A stretch of DNA of 64,000 nucleotides from JAKACA01 sp049510975 (GTDB taxonomy: Bacteria; Actinomycetota; Acidimicrobiia; Acidimicrobiales; Bog-793). Below, piece by piece: positions 5,965 through 14,280 of this stretch; the stretch's first letter is position 1; each line of letters begins with the position of its first letter. The notes beneath the pieces were generated by a model, which ran no database searches, was not told the origin of the DNA, and saw only the letters and a list, made by a program, of their open reading frames with translations. The stretch covers positions 1 to 64,000 of the forward strand of contig JBEKYM010000025.1 of the NCBI GenBank assembly GCA_049510975.1, written 5' to 3'. Position numbers and translations under genes: made by a program.

Positions 5965-8211
5965 TCACGGCGCGTGTCGCAGTCTCGAGCTGTTGTAGAC
6001 GACAAAGCCCGATGAGAGCGCCATGGCAGCGGCGGCGATGAGGGGGTTCAGGCGCCCAGCGGCGGCAAGCGGGATGGCAGCCACGTTGTAGGCAAAAGCC
6101 CAGATCAAATTGCCGCGTATCGTTCGCAAGGTCCGACGAGCGAGGCTGATGGCCGTGGCCACGACACGAAGGTCGTCGCGAACGATGATCAGATCGGCGG
6201 CATTGATGGCCACATCGGTGCCTGAGCCGACAGCCAGCCCAAGGTCGGCTGTCGCCAGCGCCGGTCCGTCGTTGATGCCGTCACCGACCATGGCAACCGA
6301 TCGGCCGTCGCTCTGCAACCGTCGCACAAGAGCGACCTTGTCGGCGGGGAGCGCGTCTGCCACCACTTCGCTGACGCCGATCGCAGCGCCCACGGCCCTC
6401 GCCGCCAGCTCGTTGTCTCCGGTCAAGAGAATGCATCGGAGCCCAAGTGCCGTGAAGTCCCTGACGGCGTCGGCAGCAGAGGGTCGGATCGTGTCAGCCA
6501 GTGCCAGGGCCCCGATCACGGCGTCGTCACAGGTGAGCAGCACCGTCGTCCTGCCAAGGACCTCCCACCCCCGACAACACGCCACCAGATTGGAGGGAAC
6601 CGACACCGACCCGGCGAAGAGCTGACTTCTCCCGATCGCAATCTGGCGACCCTCGACAGTTCCCCGCGCACCGAGGCCGGGGAGAGCGACGAAGCGATCG
6701 ACCGGGGGCAGGGCGCCTACCTCCTTGAGCGCAGTGGTTGCGATCGCCCGAGCAACGGCATGCTCGGATGCCGCTTCGAGTCCGCCGGCCCACCGCAAGA
6801 GCGCTGCGCGCTCGACTCCAGGCGCAACCTCCACATCGGTCACCGACATACGGCCTTCTGTGACGGTTCCCGTCTTGTCCAGCACGACGGTGTCGACCTG
6901 CCGCGAGGCCTCTAAGGCGCTGTAGCCCTTGAAGAAGATGCCAAGTGTCGCCCCTCGACCTGATGCGACGAGCAGGGCCGTCGGCGTCGCCAGGCCGAGG
7001 GCGCAAGGACAGGCGATAATCAGGACGGACAGGGCGGCGTTGAAGGCTTCCTCAGCTGTCCCACCGGCGAGTAGCCACCCGCTCAATGTCAACGCCGCGC
7101 AGACCAGCACCGCCGGCACGAAGACGGATGCGATCCGGTCGGCGAGGCGCTGCACGGCGGCCTTGTCGTTCTGCGCATCCTCGACGAGGCGCATCATGTG
7201 GGCCAGTTGGGTGTCGCGTCCGATCTTGGTCGCCTGCACCACCAGACGCCCTCCGAGGGAGATCGTGCCGCCGACGACCGCGTCGTTGGCTGCCACGTCG
7301 ACGGGCAGCGATTCGCCGGTCATGGCACTGCGATCGATGGTCGAGTGGCCAGAGACGACCACGCCGTCGGTAGCGACCGTCTCTCCGGGACGAACGACGA
7401 AGCAATCGCCCAGCCTGAGCTCACCCACGGAAAGTCGACGCTCGCTCCCGGCAGCGTCGAGGACGGCGACATCCTTGGCACCGATAGCCGCCAGAGAGCG
7501 CAGCACATTTCCGGTGCGACGCCTGGATACGGCCTCGAAGTAGCGACCGGCGAGGAGGAATGTCGTCACACCGGCTGCGACATCGAAGTACAGGGCGCCG
7601 CCCGATTGGTGAGTGAGCAAGTAGAGCGCCGAGTGAGACGTCGGCCAGGTGGCGCGCCAGAACATCGAGTACACGGACCAGCCGGTGGCTGCCACGATGC
7701 CGAGCGACACGAGGGTGTCCATCGTGGACGTCCCGTGGCGGGTTGCGTTGAGAGCAGCCTTGTGAAAGGGCCAGGCGGCCCAGGTCACCACGGGCGCCGC
7801 CAGGACGACCACCAGCCACTGCCAGCCGGGGAAACGAACGGCCGGAACGAGCGAGAACAACAGGGAGGCATCGCACAAGGGCATGAGCAACAGGGCGGCG
7901 ACAAGCAACCGACGGCCAAGGACACGGACCCGCTGCTCGGCGTCGTCGCCGCCCTCGGTCGGCTGAGTCGACTCCTCGATGACGCTGGCGGAGTACCCAA
8001 CGGATCGGATCTCCTCGATGAGCCGATCGATCGTCATGTCGGGGCTGAGCGACACGCTGGCCAACTCAGATGCGAAATTGACTCGCGCGTCCACGCCGTC
8101 GAGTCCGTTCAGGCGCCGCTCGATGCGGGCGGCGCAGGCTCCACAGGTCATCCCGCCGATTGCGAGAGAGAACTCAGCCTCGGTCGGTGTCGAAAGCTGG
8201 GTCGAGGTCAA
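5965..8211 (-). CDS. copA: Copper-type P1B ATPase
   Basis: The 748-residue protein contains every landmark of a heavy-metal P-type ATPase: an N-terminal metal-binding domain with GMTCGACAAR (Cys23, Cys26), TGES at 298, the intramembrane CPC site at 401-403, the phosphorylated Asp445 in DKTGT, and the hinge GDGINDGPA near 650. CPC with this N-terminal domain indicates Cu(I). The usual SEHP motif reads SEHA (482-485). Direction (export or delivery to an extracytoplasmic enzyme) cannot be told; the SCO1 fusion nearby makes delivery to an oxidase possible. The frame opens with TTG at 8211; no better start with a ribosome site is seen. It is convergent with the ArsR gene. Confidence 0.9.
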   Translation of the reverse strand: MTSTQLSTPTEAEFSLAIGGMTCGACAARIERRLNGLDGVDARVNFASELASVSLSPDMTIDRLIEEIRSVGYSASVIEESTQPTEGGDDAEQRVRVLGRRLLVAALLLMPLCDASLLFSLVPAVRFPGWQWLVVVLAAPVVTWAAWPFHKAALNATRHGTSTMDTLVSLGIVAATGWSVYSMFWRATWPTSHSALYLLTHQSGGALYFDVAAGVTTFLLAGRYFEAVSRRRTGNVLRSLAAIGAKDVAVLDAAGSERRLSVGELRLGDCFVVRPGETVATDGVVVSGHSTIDRSAMTGESLPVDVAANDAVVGGTISLGGRLVVQATKIGRDTQLAHMMRLVEDAQNDKAAVQRLADRIASVFVPAVLVCAALTLSGWLLAGGTAEEAFNAALSVLIIACPCALGLATPTALLVASGRGATLGIFFKGYSALEASRQVDTVVLDKTGTVTEGRMSVTDVEVAPGVERAALLRWAGGLEAASEHAVARAIATTALKEVGALPPVDRFVALPGLGARGTVEGRQIAIGRSQLFAGSVSVPSNLVACCRGWEVLGRTTVLLTCDDAVIGALALADTIRPSAADAVRDFTALGLRCILLTGDNELAARAVGAAIGVSEVVADALPADKVALVRRLQSDGRSVAMVGDGINDGPALATADLGLAVGSGTDVAINAADLIIVRDDLRVVATAISLARRTLRTIRGNLIWAFAYNVAAIPLAAAGRLNPLIAAAAMALSSGFVVYNSSRLRHAP

Positions 8212-8537
8212 TGAAGGACATCCCGAATCGGTTCGTTCCAGTGATCACCTGCGGGAACTACGCATCGGCGCGTCGTCAGCCCCGCGACTCCTCGAAACTA
8301 GTTGGCGGCGACCGTCCCGTCTACGAGCGCTGAGCCCGCCGTGCTCAACCCGCCGGCGGTGCCTGTCTCACGCCGGCGCACGCGAACTACGGGCCGGCGG
8401 AACTTTTCCAAACCTAGATCGCACTACCTCAGTGTCGGTGAAGTCCGCAGTCGGTGTGCGATCGTCGACGACAGACACATGTCGAGCACGAACATCATGG
8501 GGGACAGGATCATGGCGACTCTGGGAGCGAGGCCAAC
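8212..8537. other. Divergent intergenic region, copA / membrane-protein operon
   Basis: This 326-base gap separates the divergent copper ATPase and membrane-protein genes. It has no coding signal of its own and contains the ECF-type promoter at 8399-8429, leaving a leader of roughly 100 bases before the GTG at 8538. Confidence 0.6.
8399..8429 (+). promoter_or_regulatory. ECF-type promoter, copy 1
   Basis: GGAACT (8399-8404), a 17-base spacer, then CACTACCT (8422-8429). The same two boxes at the same spacing occur upstream of the SCO1-fusion gene (11131-11161), while the spacers themselves differ. A -35 box of GGAAC type is typical for ECF sigma factors, and a SigC-type sigma gene lies 2 kb away. 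Confidence 0.65.
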
Positions 8538-9536
8538 GTGAGTGACGTCAGCGGGCTTCTCCCGTCCTCGATGGCGCGCACGGCGGCAGCGACCCCCGCC
8601 CGCGTCTGGGTGAGTCCGGAGCATCGGCGAAAGCTGCAGCTGGTGCTGGCTGCCATCTGGCTGCTTGACGGGATGCTCCAGTTGCAGGCTTTCTTCTTCA
8701 CGCGCGCCTTCGGGAATCAGATGATCCCGACGATGGCTGTCGGGAACCCGTCGTTTATCGCCGGCCCCATCACGTGGTCTGGGGCTTTGATCTCCCACCA
8801 CGCTGTACTTGCTGACTCCCTCTTCGCTGTCACCCAGGTGGCGATCGGCTTTGGAATCGCTTGGCGTGCGACGACGAAAGTTGCCCTGGCAGCATCGATC
8901 GTGTGGTCCGTGGGCGTCTGGTGGGTCGGAGAGGGTCTCGGCGGCGTGCTCGCAGGGGCAGCCAACCCGGTAAACGGCGCACCCGGAGCGGTGATGATCT
9001 ACGCGCTGCTCGCCGTGCTCCTGTGGCCGAGCGACCGTGCCGGTTTGGTTCCGTCGTTCACTGCTGCTCGCGCCGTCGGCGAGGGTGTCGCCAAGGCGTT
9101 GTGGTTCGTGCTGTGGGCCTCCCTGTCGTATTTCGCGGTGCTCGGAGCCAACCGGTCCCCGGGCGGTCTCGCTGCGCTGATCGGCGCCGAGGCCGCCGGC
9201 GAACCGGGGTGGATCGCCGCCCTCGACCGTCACGCCGCCAGCCTCGTCGACCACCGCGGGTTGGCCATCATGATCGCCCTGGCCGTGGTTCTGGCGGTTG
9301 TCGCTGTCGGTACGTATCTGCCGGCGCCCGCCGCCAATGTCACGCTGATCGTGGCTCTTGGGCTCAGCATCTTGATCTGGGTGGTCGGCGAGAACTTCGG
9401 AGCGCTCTTCACCAATGGCGCCACCGACGTCAATTCGGGGCCTTTGTTGCTACTCCTGAGCCTGGCCTACTGGCGACAGCCCGGTGGACGATCGACTCAG
9501 CCCGAACTTGTCAGCGCAGCTGCAGAGGCGATCTGA
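8538..9536 (+). CDS. Polytopic membrane protein, paired-His family (copper island)
   Basis: This 332-residue protein has about eight membrane segments and an internal duplication: WVGEGLGGV near residue 129 is echoed by WVVGENFGALF near 292, each after a long hydrophobic helix. The first half carries IWLLDGMLQLQ (40-50) and a His pair (SHH, 86-88). The same landmarks in the same order occur in the membrane half of the SCO1 fusion at 11241, so the two are paralogues. I do not recognise a named family. The GTG at 8538 is preceded by a GGGAGCGAGG sequence. The gene ends one base before the DUF5134 gene and is probably transcribed from the ECF promoter at 8399. Confidence 0.6.
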   Translation: MSDVSGLLPSSMARTAAATPARVWVSPEHRRKLQLVLAAIWLLDGMLQLQAFFFTRAFGNQMIPTMAVGNPSFIAGPITWSGALISHHAVLADSLFAVTQVAIGFGIAWRATTKVALAASIVWSVGVWWVGEGLGGVLAGAANPVNGAPGAVMIYALLAVLLWPSDRAGLVPSFTAARAVGEGVAKALWFVLWASLSYFAVLGANRSPGGLAALIGAEAAGEPGWIAALDRHAASLVDHRGLAIMIALAVVLAVVAVGTYLPAPAANVTLIVALGLSILIWVVGENFGALFTNGATDVNSGPLLLLLSLAYWRQPGGRSTQPELVSAAAEAI

Positions 9537-9537
9537 G

Positions 9538-10293
9538 ATGTCGGGTCCAACCTGGTTGGCGGACTTCTTCGCGGGAGTGATGGTCCTCGTGGCGCTGTAC
9601 AGCGCATCGCGGTTGGTTGCCTCAAGGCGCTGGTCGCGACCGACTCACGCGGACACCGATCTGACCCACATCCTCATGGGCGTCGCCATGGCCGGCATGT
9701 TGGTGTCCGCGATCAACCCGATCCCGAGCGTCGTCTGGGAGTGCGTGTTCGGCGTCGTCGCCGCCTTCTTCATCTGGAGATGCGGCGAGTTCGTTGCACG
9801 GCATGGCGTTGGCGGTCGAGATGAAGACCATGTTCACCACCTCTCGCATTACGTCACGCACGTCGTCATGGCCCTGGCGATGCTCTATATGTACCTGGCG
9901 GCCACGCCGTCGGCGGGAAGAACCTTCAGTGGAGGAATGCTCATGGGTGGCGCCAGCGGAACCACGGCGGATTTCGTCGGGTTTCCTCTCGTCTTTCTCT
10001 TCGTGCTGCTGGGTTCGGCGGTTTGGGAGCTCGACGGTGCCGGCCGTTGGGCCCCCGCCTGGTCACAGATCAAGCAGCCGGAGCTCGCCCTGGGGCTGGC
10101 CGGCGCCGGTTCCTTGCCGGCGGCGACCTCGGAGAACCTCGCCTCGCCCGCGATGCACGCACGAGATGAAACCCGCCCGCCGATCCCCCGACCCCAACTG
10201 CAAAGCCCCGAGTGGCTGGCGCCGGGACTCAAGGCGACGTGCCACATCGCCATGTGCGTCACGATGGGCTACATGTTGATCGTCATGCTGTGA
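9538..10293 (+). CDS. DUF5134 membrane protein, histidine-rich
   Basis: A 251-residue membrane protein of DUF5134 type begins one base after the previous stop. An N-terminal membrane helix is followed by THADTDLTHILMGVAMAGM, a helix pair, and a striking His cluster DEDHVHHLSHYVTH (His98, 100, 101, 104, 108) leading into a Met-containing helix (MALAMLYMYL). The C-terminus has another helix with His and Met (CHIAMCVTMGYM). His/Met spacing like this in the membrane suggests transition-metal binding, copper being the obvious candidate given the neighbours. Family function is not established to my knowledge. It is co-transcribed with the membrane protein at 8538. Confidence 0.65.
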   Translation: MSGPTWLADFFAGVMVLVALYSASRLVASRRWSRPTHADTDLTHILMGVAMAGMLVSAINPIPSVVWECVFGVVAAFFIWRCGEFVARHGVGGRDEDHVHHLSHYVTHVVMALAMLYMYLAATPSAGRTFSGGMLMGGASGTTADFVGFPLVFLFVLLGSAVWELDGAGRWAPAWSQIKQPELALGLAGAGSLPAATSENLASPAMHARDETRPPIPRPQLQSPEWLAPGLKATCHIAMCVTMGYMLIVML

Positions 10294-10540
10294 GGCGCCG
10301 GGCCCGGTGAAGATGGCTGGACAGGCGTCGCAGGCGACGAGGGTGCGCCGCGAGCACTCTCCGCCAAGCCAGGCGGTGGCTGACGCCCAGTAGACCTGCA
10401 GCGTGCTTCGGCCAACGTCCGACCGTCCGCCGGGCAGATCGGCCTCGCCGTGACCTGGCTGACTCTCGGCTGTTGGGCACGGCAACTGACGCGTCCGCAG
10501 CCACTGGACCGAGCCGAGAGACCGATCACGAGCTCGCGGC

Positions 10541-11074
10541 TCAGCTCGTGGATGCCTCGTCTATTCGCCGCTGTGCGGACTGCCGCTGGAGCAGCTCTTC
10601 CCGCGCACGGGCCACGCGCGATCGGATCGTGCCGATCGGGCAGTCACACACGACGGCCGCCTCTGCGTACGACAGCCCGATGATTTGGGTGAGCACGAGC
10701 GGCACGCGCCGATCCGGCTCGAGCACGGACAGCAGATCGAGCGGTTCTCCAGCCGTCTCGGGATGGGGGACGGGCGCAGGTCCTGGTGCCCCGTGAGCCA
10801 ACTCCAGCCACCTGCCACGGCGGCGGCGCACGCGGTCGGCGCTCCGTCGGGCGATCACGAAGAGCCATGTCTTGGCTGAAGCTTCGCCACGAAAGGCTGG
10901 AAGAGCCCGCCACGCAGCCACGAAGGTTTCCTGAGCGGCATCGTCTGCATCGTCGAGCCCGACGAGGTAAGCACAAAAGCGTCGGACGGGTGGATGCGTG
11001 GTTCGAACGAACTCGGCGAGCGCCGCCGGGTCACCGTCTCGTGCCCTCAACAGAAGGTCGGTCAGCTCGTCCAC
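10541..11074 (-). CDS. sigC: ECF sigma factor, SigC type
   Basis: This 177-residue sigma factor has region 2 (VRRFCAYLVGLDDADDAAQE, then WRALPAF) and region 4 (LVLTQIIGLSYAEAAVVCDC followed by PIGTIRSRVARAREELL). The region 4 wording is very close to that of mycobacterial SigC. SigC-type factors in mycobacteria and corynebacteria have been tied to copper supply and cytochrome oxidase status. I choose the GTG at 11074, seven bases after TACCGT, as a leaderless start; a longer GTG start at 11125 would add 17 non-conserved residues. It is divergent from the SCO1-fusion gene, whose promoter matches that of the 8538 operon. Confidence 0.85.
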   Translation of the reverse strand: MDELTDLLLRARDGDPAALAEFVRTTHPPVRRFCAYLVGLDDADDAAQETFVAAWRALPAFRGEASAKTWLFVIARRSADRVRRRRGRWLELAHGAPGPAPVPHPETAGEPLDLLSVLEPDRRVPLVLTQIIGLSYAEAAVVCDCPIGTIRSRVARAREELLQRQSAQRRIDEASTS

Positions 11075-11130
11075 TGGCGAGACGGTAGCGCCTTCGTCGC
11101 CCTCGTGGCGAGGAACGGGCGGCACCCCGG

Positions 11131-11161
11131 GGAACTTCGCGGAGCCCTGGGGGCACTACCT
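11131..11161 (+). promoter_or_regulatory. ECF-type promoter, copy 2
   Basis: GGAACT (11131-11136), a 17-base spacer, then CACTACCT (11154-11161), identical in both boxes and spacing to the element at 8399-8429. It lies about 80 bases before the start of the SCO1-fusion gene and immediately upstream of the divergent sigma gene. Confidence 0.65.
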
Positions 11162-11240
11162 ACTGGACGGTGAAATTCGCGCCGGCCGCCCCGACCGCAC
11201 GCCTCTTCTCAGTGGGCTCGACAGGAGGTATCAGCCGCAC

Positions 11241-13073
11241 ATGCCAGGGATGAGCACGGGCCTGCAGGCGACCAACCCGACCATCGTGTCGGCTTTTGAG
11301 TCTCTGCTGTTCCGTCAGGGACTGGCCGTCCTCATCATCATCGCCCTCATGGCGGTGGCGTGGAACGTTCTTCGCGGGGTGCAGTTCAGGAGGGCAGTGG
11401 CCGGAACGGTCGCGCCGGAGCCGTGGTCCCACGCCGAGCCCGTGGGCCGGCGAGTGCTCCGCATCGCCTTCGGACTGATCTGGATTCTCGACGGCTTCCT
11501 ACAGGGCCAGTCATCGATGCCACTCGGCATGACGACCCAGGTGATTCAACCGGCCGCCTCGTCGTCGCCGCCGTGGGTGCAGCACCTCGTGAACGTCGGG
11601 GCGACGATCTGGAGCCACCACCCGATCACGGCACCCGCTTCGGCGGTGTGGATTCAGGTCGGCCTCGGCGTGTGGCTCCTCGTGGCGCCCCGAGGTCGGT
11701 GGTCACGGCTTGCCGGGCTCTCGAGTGCGTGCTGGGGCATCGTCGTCTGGATCTTCGGCGAAGCGTTCGGAGGCGTGTTCGCCCCTGGTCTGACCTGGGC
11801 ATTCGGAGCTCCCGGAGCCGTGCTCTTCTACAGCTTGGCTGGAGTGCTCATCGCCTTGCCGGAACGAGCCTGGCTCACACCCAGGCTCGGTCGGGTGATC
11901 CTCGCAGTGATGGGCACGTTCTTCCTCGGGATGGCGGTTCTGCAGGCATGGCCTGGACGCGGCTTCTGGCAGGGTCAGCTCCACAGCAGCGCGGTCCCGG
12001 GCACACTCACGGCGATGGTGCAGCAAATGGCACAGACGCACCAGCCGGGAGTCATCGGCTCCCTCGTGTCGAGCTTCGGGAGCTTCGACGCCGCCCACGG
12101 TTGGGCGGTCAACTTCTTCCTCGTTGTCGCCCTGGCTGTCCTCGGCACCGCGTTCGTGAGCGGTCGCCCGCGCCTCGTCCGACCCGCCGTCATCGCCGGG
12201 GTCGTGATCTGCCTCGCCGACTGGGTGTTCATCGAAGACTTTGGTTTCTTTGGTGGGGTCGGGACCGACCCGAACAGCATGGTGCCGATGGCACTCGTGT
12301 TCGTGAGTGGATACCTGGCTCTCACGCGGATCCCCGTGCCAGTCGAGGTGCCCGTGCCGATCACCACGGCGCGCCTTGCAGACGTCTCGCTCCGGGAGCG
12401 CCTCTCGGCACGGCCGCGGCACACGCTGCAGGCGCTCGCCGCCGTCGGCGCTATTGGAATCACGCTGGTGGGCGCTGCGCCGATGGCCCTCGCTTCAATG
12501 AGCCCCAACGCCGACCCGATTCTCGCCGAGGCGGTCGACGGCACCCCGAACGCCGTCGACGTCCCCGCGCCGGCATTCCAGCTCACGGATCAGCGAGGTG
12601 CGACCGTCTCGCTTCAGAGCCTGCGCGGCAAGACGATCGCGGTCACGTTCCTCGACCCCGTCTGCGTCTCCGACTGCCCGATCATCGCACAGGAGTTCCG
12701 GGAGGCGGACCGGTTGCTCGGGGCGGACTCGAAGAATGTGGAGCTCGTCGCCATCGTCGCCAACCCCGTCTACCGCTCCCCGGCGTACACGGTCGCCTTC
12801 GACCAGCAAGAGGGTCTTCAGCATGTGGCGAATTGGCTCTATCTGACCGGCTCGGTGGCGGCCCTGAGTCGCGTGTGGAGCTCTTTCGGTGTTCAGGTCG
12901 CTTACTCGCCGGCCGGGGCGATGATCGCCCACAGCGACATCGCGTACATCATCAACAAGGCCGGGTACACGCGCGACGTGTTGGACATGGATCCTGGGCC
13001 GGGCACCGAGACGACGCAATCCTCTTCGGCCGTCCTGCTGACGAACACGATCCGCAGCGTCCTCGGATCGTGA
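11241..13073 (+). CDS. Membrane protein fused to a SCO1/SenC copper-chaperone domain
   Basis: The 610-residue product has two parts. Residues 1-365 form a polytopic domain homologous to the protein at 8538, with IWILDGFLQGQ (80-90), a His pair (SHH, 125-127) and FGEAFGGVF (172-180), again internally duplicated (ADWVFIEDFGFFGG, near 326). After a linker with another helix (399-419), residues 440-600 are a thioredoxin-fold SCO1/SenC domain: CVSDCP (Cys475, Cys479) and a downstream His564 give the Cys-Cys-His copper site. SCO1 proteins load copper into the CuA centre of cytochrome oxidase. The ATG at 11241 follows AGGAGGT. The gene overlaps the lipoprotein gene by four bases (GTGA). Confidence 0.75.
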   Translation: MPGMSTGLQATNPTIVSAFESLLFRQGLAVLIIIALMAVAWNVLRGVQFRRAVAGTVAPEPWSHAEPVGRRVLRIAFGLIWILDGFLQGQSSMPLGMTTQVIQPAASSSPPWVQHLVNVGATIWSHHPITAPASAVWIQVGLGVWLLVAPRGRWSRLAGLSSACWGIVVWIFGEAFGGVFAPGLTWAFGAPGAVLFYSLAGVLIALPERAWLTPRLGRVILAVMGTFFLGMAVLQAWPGRGFWQGQLHSSAVPGTLTAMVQQMAQTHQPGVIGSLVSSFGSFDAAHGWAVNFFLVVALAVLGTAFVSGRPRLVRPAVIAGVVICLADWVFIEDFGFFGGVGTDPNSMVPMALVFVSGYLALTRIPVPVEVPVPITTARLADVSLRERLSARPRHTLQALAAVGAIGITLVGAAPMALASMSPNADPILAEAVDGTPNAVDVPAPAFQLTDQRGATVSLQSLRGKTIAVTFLDPVCVSDCPIIAQEFREADRLLGADSKNVELVAIVANPVYRSPAYTVAFDQQEGLQHVANWLYLTGSVAALSRVWSSFGVQVAYSPAGAMIAHSDIAYIINKAGYTRDVLDMDPGPGTETTQSSSAVLLTNTIRSVLGS

Positions 13074-14275
13074 AGGGCGTACGGAAGCACCGACTGTCGC
13101 GATCAGCCGGCCAGAGGCGAGCCAGCGTACTGACCGCGGCGGTGCTCGCTCTCGGCACGGCTGCATGCGGTTCTGTTGCTGCCGCTCCAGGCCACCCGGC
13201 TGGCTCCGGCGTGATCAGCCCGTCGATGGCGACCTCGATCGAGACACCGGCGGGGTCGTGGGCGGTCGTGCCGATGGGAACTCTCGACGATCCTCTCAAT
13301 ACGTTCTGGCAGCTCTTCTTCCGACCGAGCGGCGCCTCCGGCTGGTCCGACGAGGCCTCCTCATTGGCCGTGGCGACCAACGGTGGCCTCGCCGTTGCCA
13401 CCTTTGGCCGAGGGTCGCTGGCGGTGGCGATACGCCCGGCAAACCGGCTCGACTACTCCCCGCTGCTGGTCACCGCCGATAGCGGGCGTGCATGGTCCCC
13501 GGTACCTCCACTTGGCGGCGTGGCGAAGATGCCTGACGCCCTTGCCGTTGGCGCAAGCGGTCGTGGGCTCGCGCTGACCACCGGCACGACGGGCAACGAC
13601 GTGCTCGAAAGCGCCAGTGGGTTGGCAGACTGGAAGGAGCTGACTTCAACCGGCACCCTGCAGTCCTCTGCAGCCGGACGCTCCTGCGGTCTCGCCTCGA
13701 TCACCGCTGTCGGTGTCGTCGCGACGAACGCCCTCATTGGAGGGGACTGCCGACGAGCGGGCGTGGCCGGTATCTTCGCTGAGACTCCCGATGGGTGGCG
13801 TCTCGTCGGGCCGGCACTCCCGGCTTCACTCCGCCATGCAGCGGTCGACGTACTCGCCTTGCAGCCGACTCGAGATGGGGTTTGCGCCCTCCTCGTCACC
13901 GCCGGCAACGAGGGGACGAGCCTTGTAGCTGCCTGTTCGGGTGAGGATGTGAACTGGACGGTTTCTCCGATTCTCGAACTCGGATCCGAGCACGTCGTGT
14001 CCGTCGGCTCCGACGACGGCTCGGGACTGTTCGTGCTCGCCGCCCGTGCAGCGTCCCAGTCGATCGACGTCCTCTCGGAACCTTCAGCAACTTGGAGCAG
14101 TTTGCCAAACCCGCCGGCGGGCACCCAGACGCTCGTATTCGGGGCCGCAGGTAAAGTGGACGCGCTCAGCGTCAACAACACGACGTTTACCGATTCGGCG
14201 CTCTCGAGTGCGTCCGGTCGTTGGAAGGAATTACAGGTCATCGATGTGCCCATTCAATATGGATCGTCGGGTTGA
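13070..14275 (+). CDS. Secreted lipoprotein, beta-propeller-like
   Basis: This 401-residue protein begins at a GTG that overlaps the stop of the SCO1 fusion (GTGA), so it is translationally coupled to it. The N-terminus is a lipoprotein signal: basic residues, ASVLTAAVLALG, then TAAC with the acylated Cys near residue 33. The mature part consists of repeated beta segments with W-x-x-V, S-x-D-x-G and LAVATNGGLAVATFG blades, as in sialidase/sortilin-like propellers. No catalytic signature is seen. Its role may be to bind a partner of the SCO1/membrane complex outside the cell. The frame is also open far upstream, but that part is antisense-like shadow of the fusion gene. Confidence 0.6.
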   Translation: MKGVRKHRLSRSAGQRRASVLTAAVLALGTAACGSVAAAPGHPAGSGVISPSMATSIETPAGSWAVVPMGTLDDPLNTFWQLFFRPSGASGWSDEASSLAVATNGGLAVATFGRGSLAVAIRPANRLDYSPLLVTADSGRAWSPVPPLGGVAKMPDALAVGASGRGLALTTGTTGNDVLESASGLADWKELTSTGTLQSSAAGRSCGLASITAVGVVATNALIGGDCRRAGVAGIFAETPDGWRLVGPALPASLRHAAVDVLALQPTRDGVCALLVTAGNEGTSLVAACSGEDVNWTVSPILELGSEHVVSVGSDDGSGLFVLAARAASQSIDVLSEPSATWSSLPNPPAGTQTLVFGAAGKVDALSVNNTTFTDSALSSASGRWKELQVIDVPIQYGSSG

Positions 14276-14280
14276 CCGAC

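Noticed and set aside
8249..8290. Another GGAACT box near copA as a third copy of the ECF promoter
   Set aside because: The following bases do not contain CACTACCT, and the only CGTC-like box is at a 14-base spacing, too short.
10269..10529. Short minus-strand frame between DUF5134 and the sigma gene
   Set aside because: Pro/Ser/Arg-rich low-complexity sequence without start signal; best read as intergenic.
11360..13069. Upstream part of a 971-codon open frame that ends with the lipoprotein
   Set aside because: Arg/Pro-rich shadow of the SCO1-fusion gene in another frame; the lipoprotein signal begins only at 13070.
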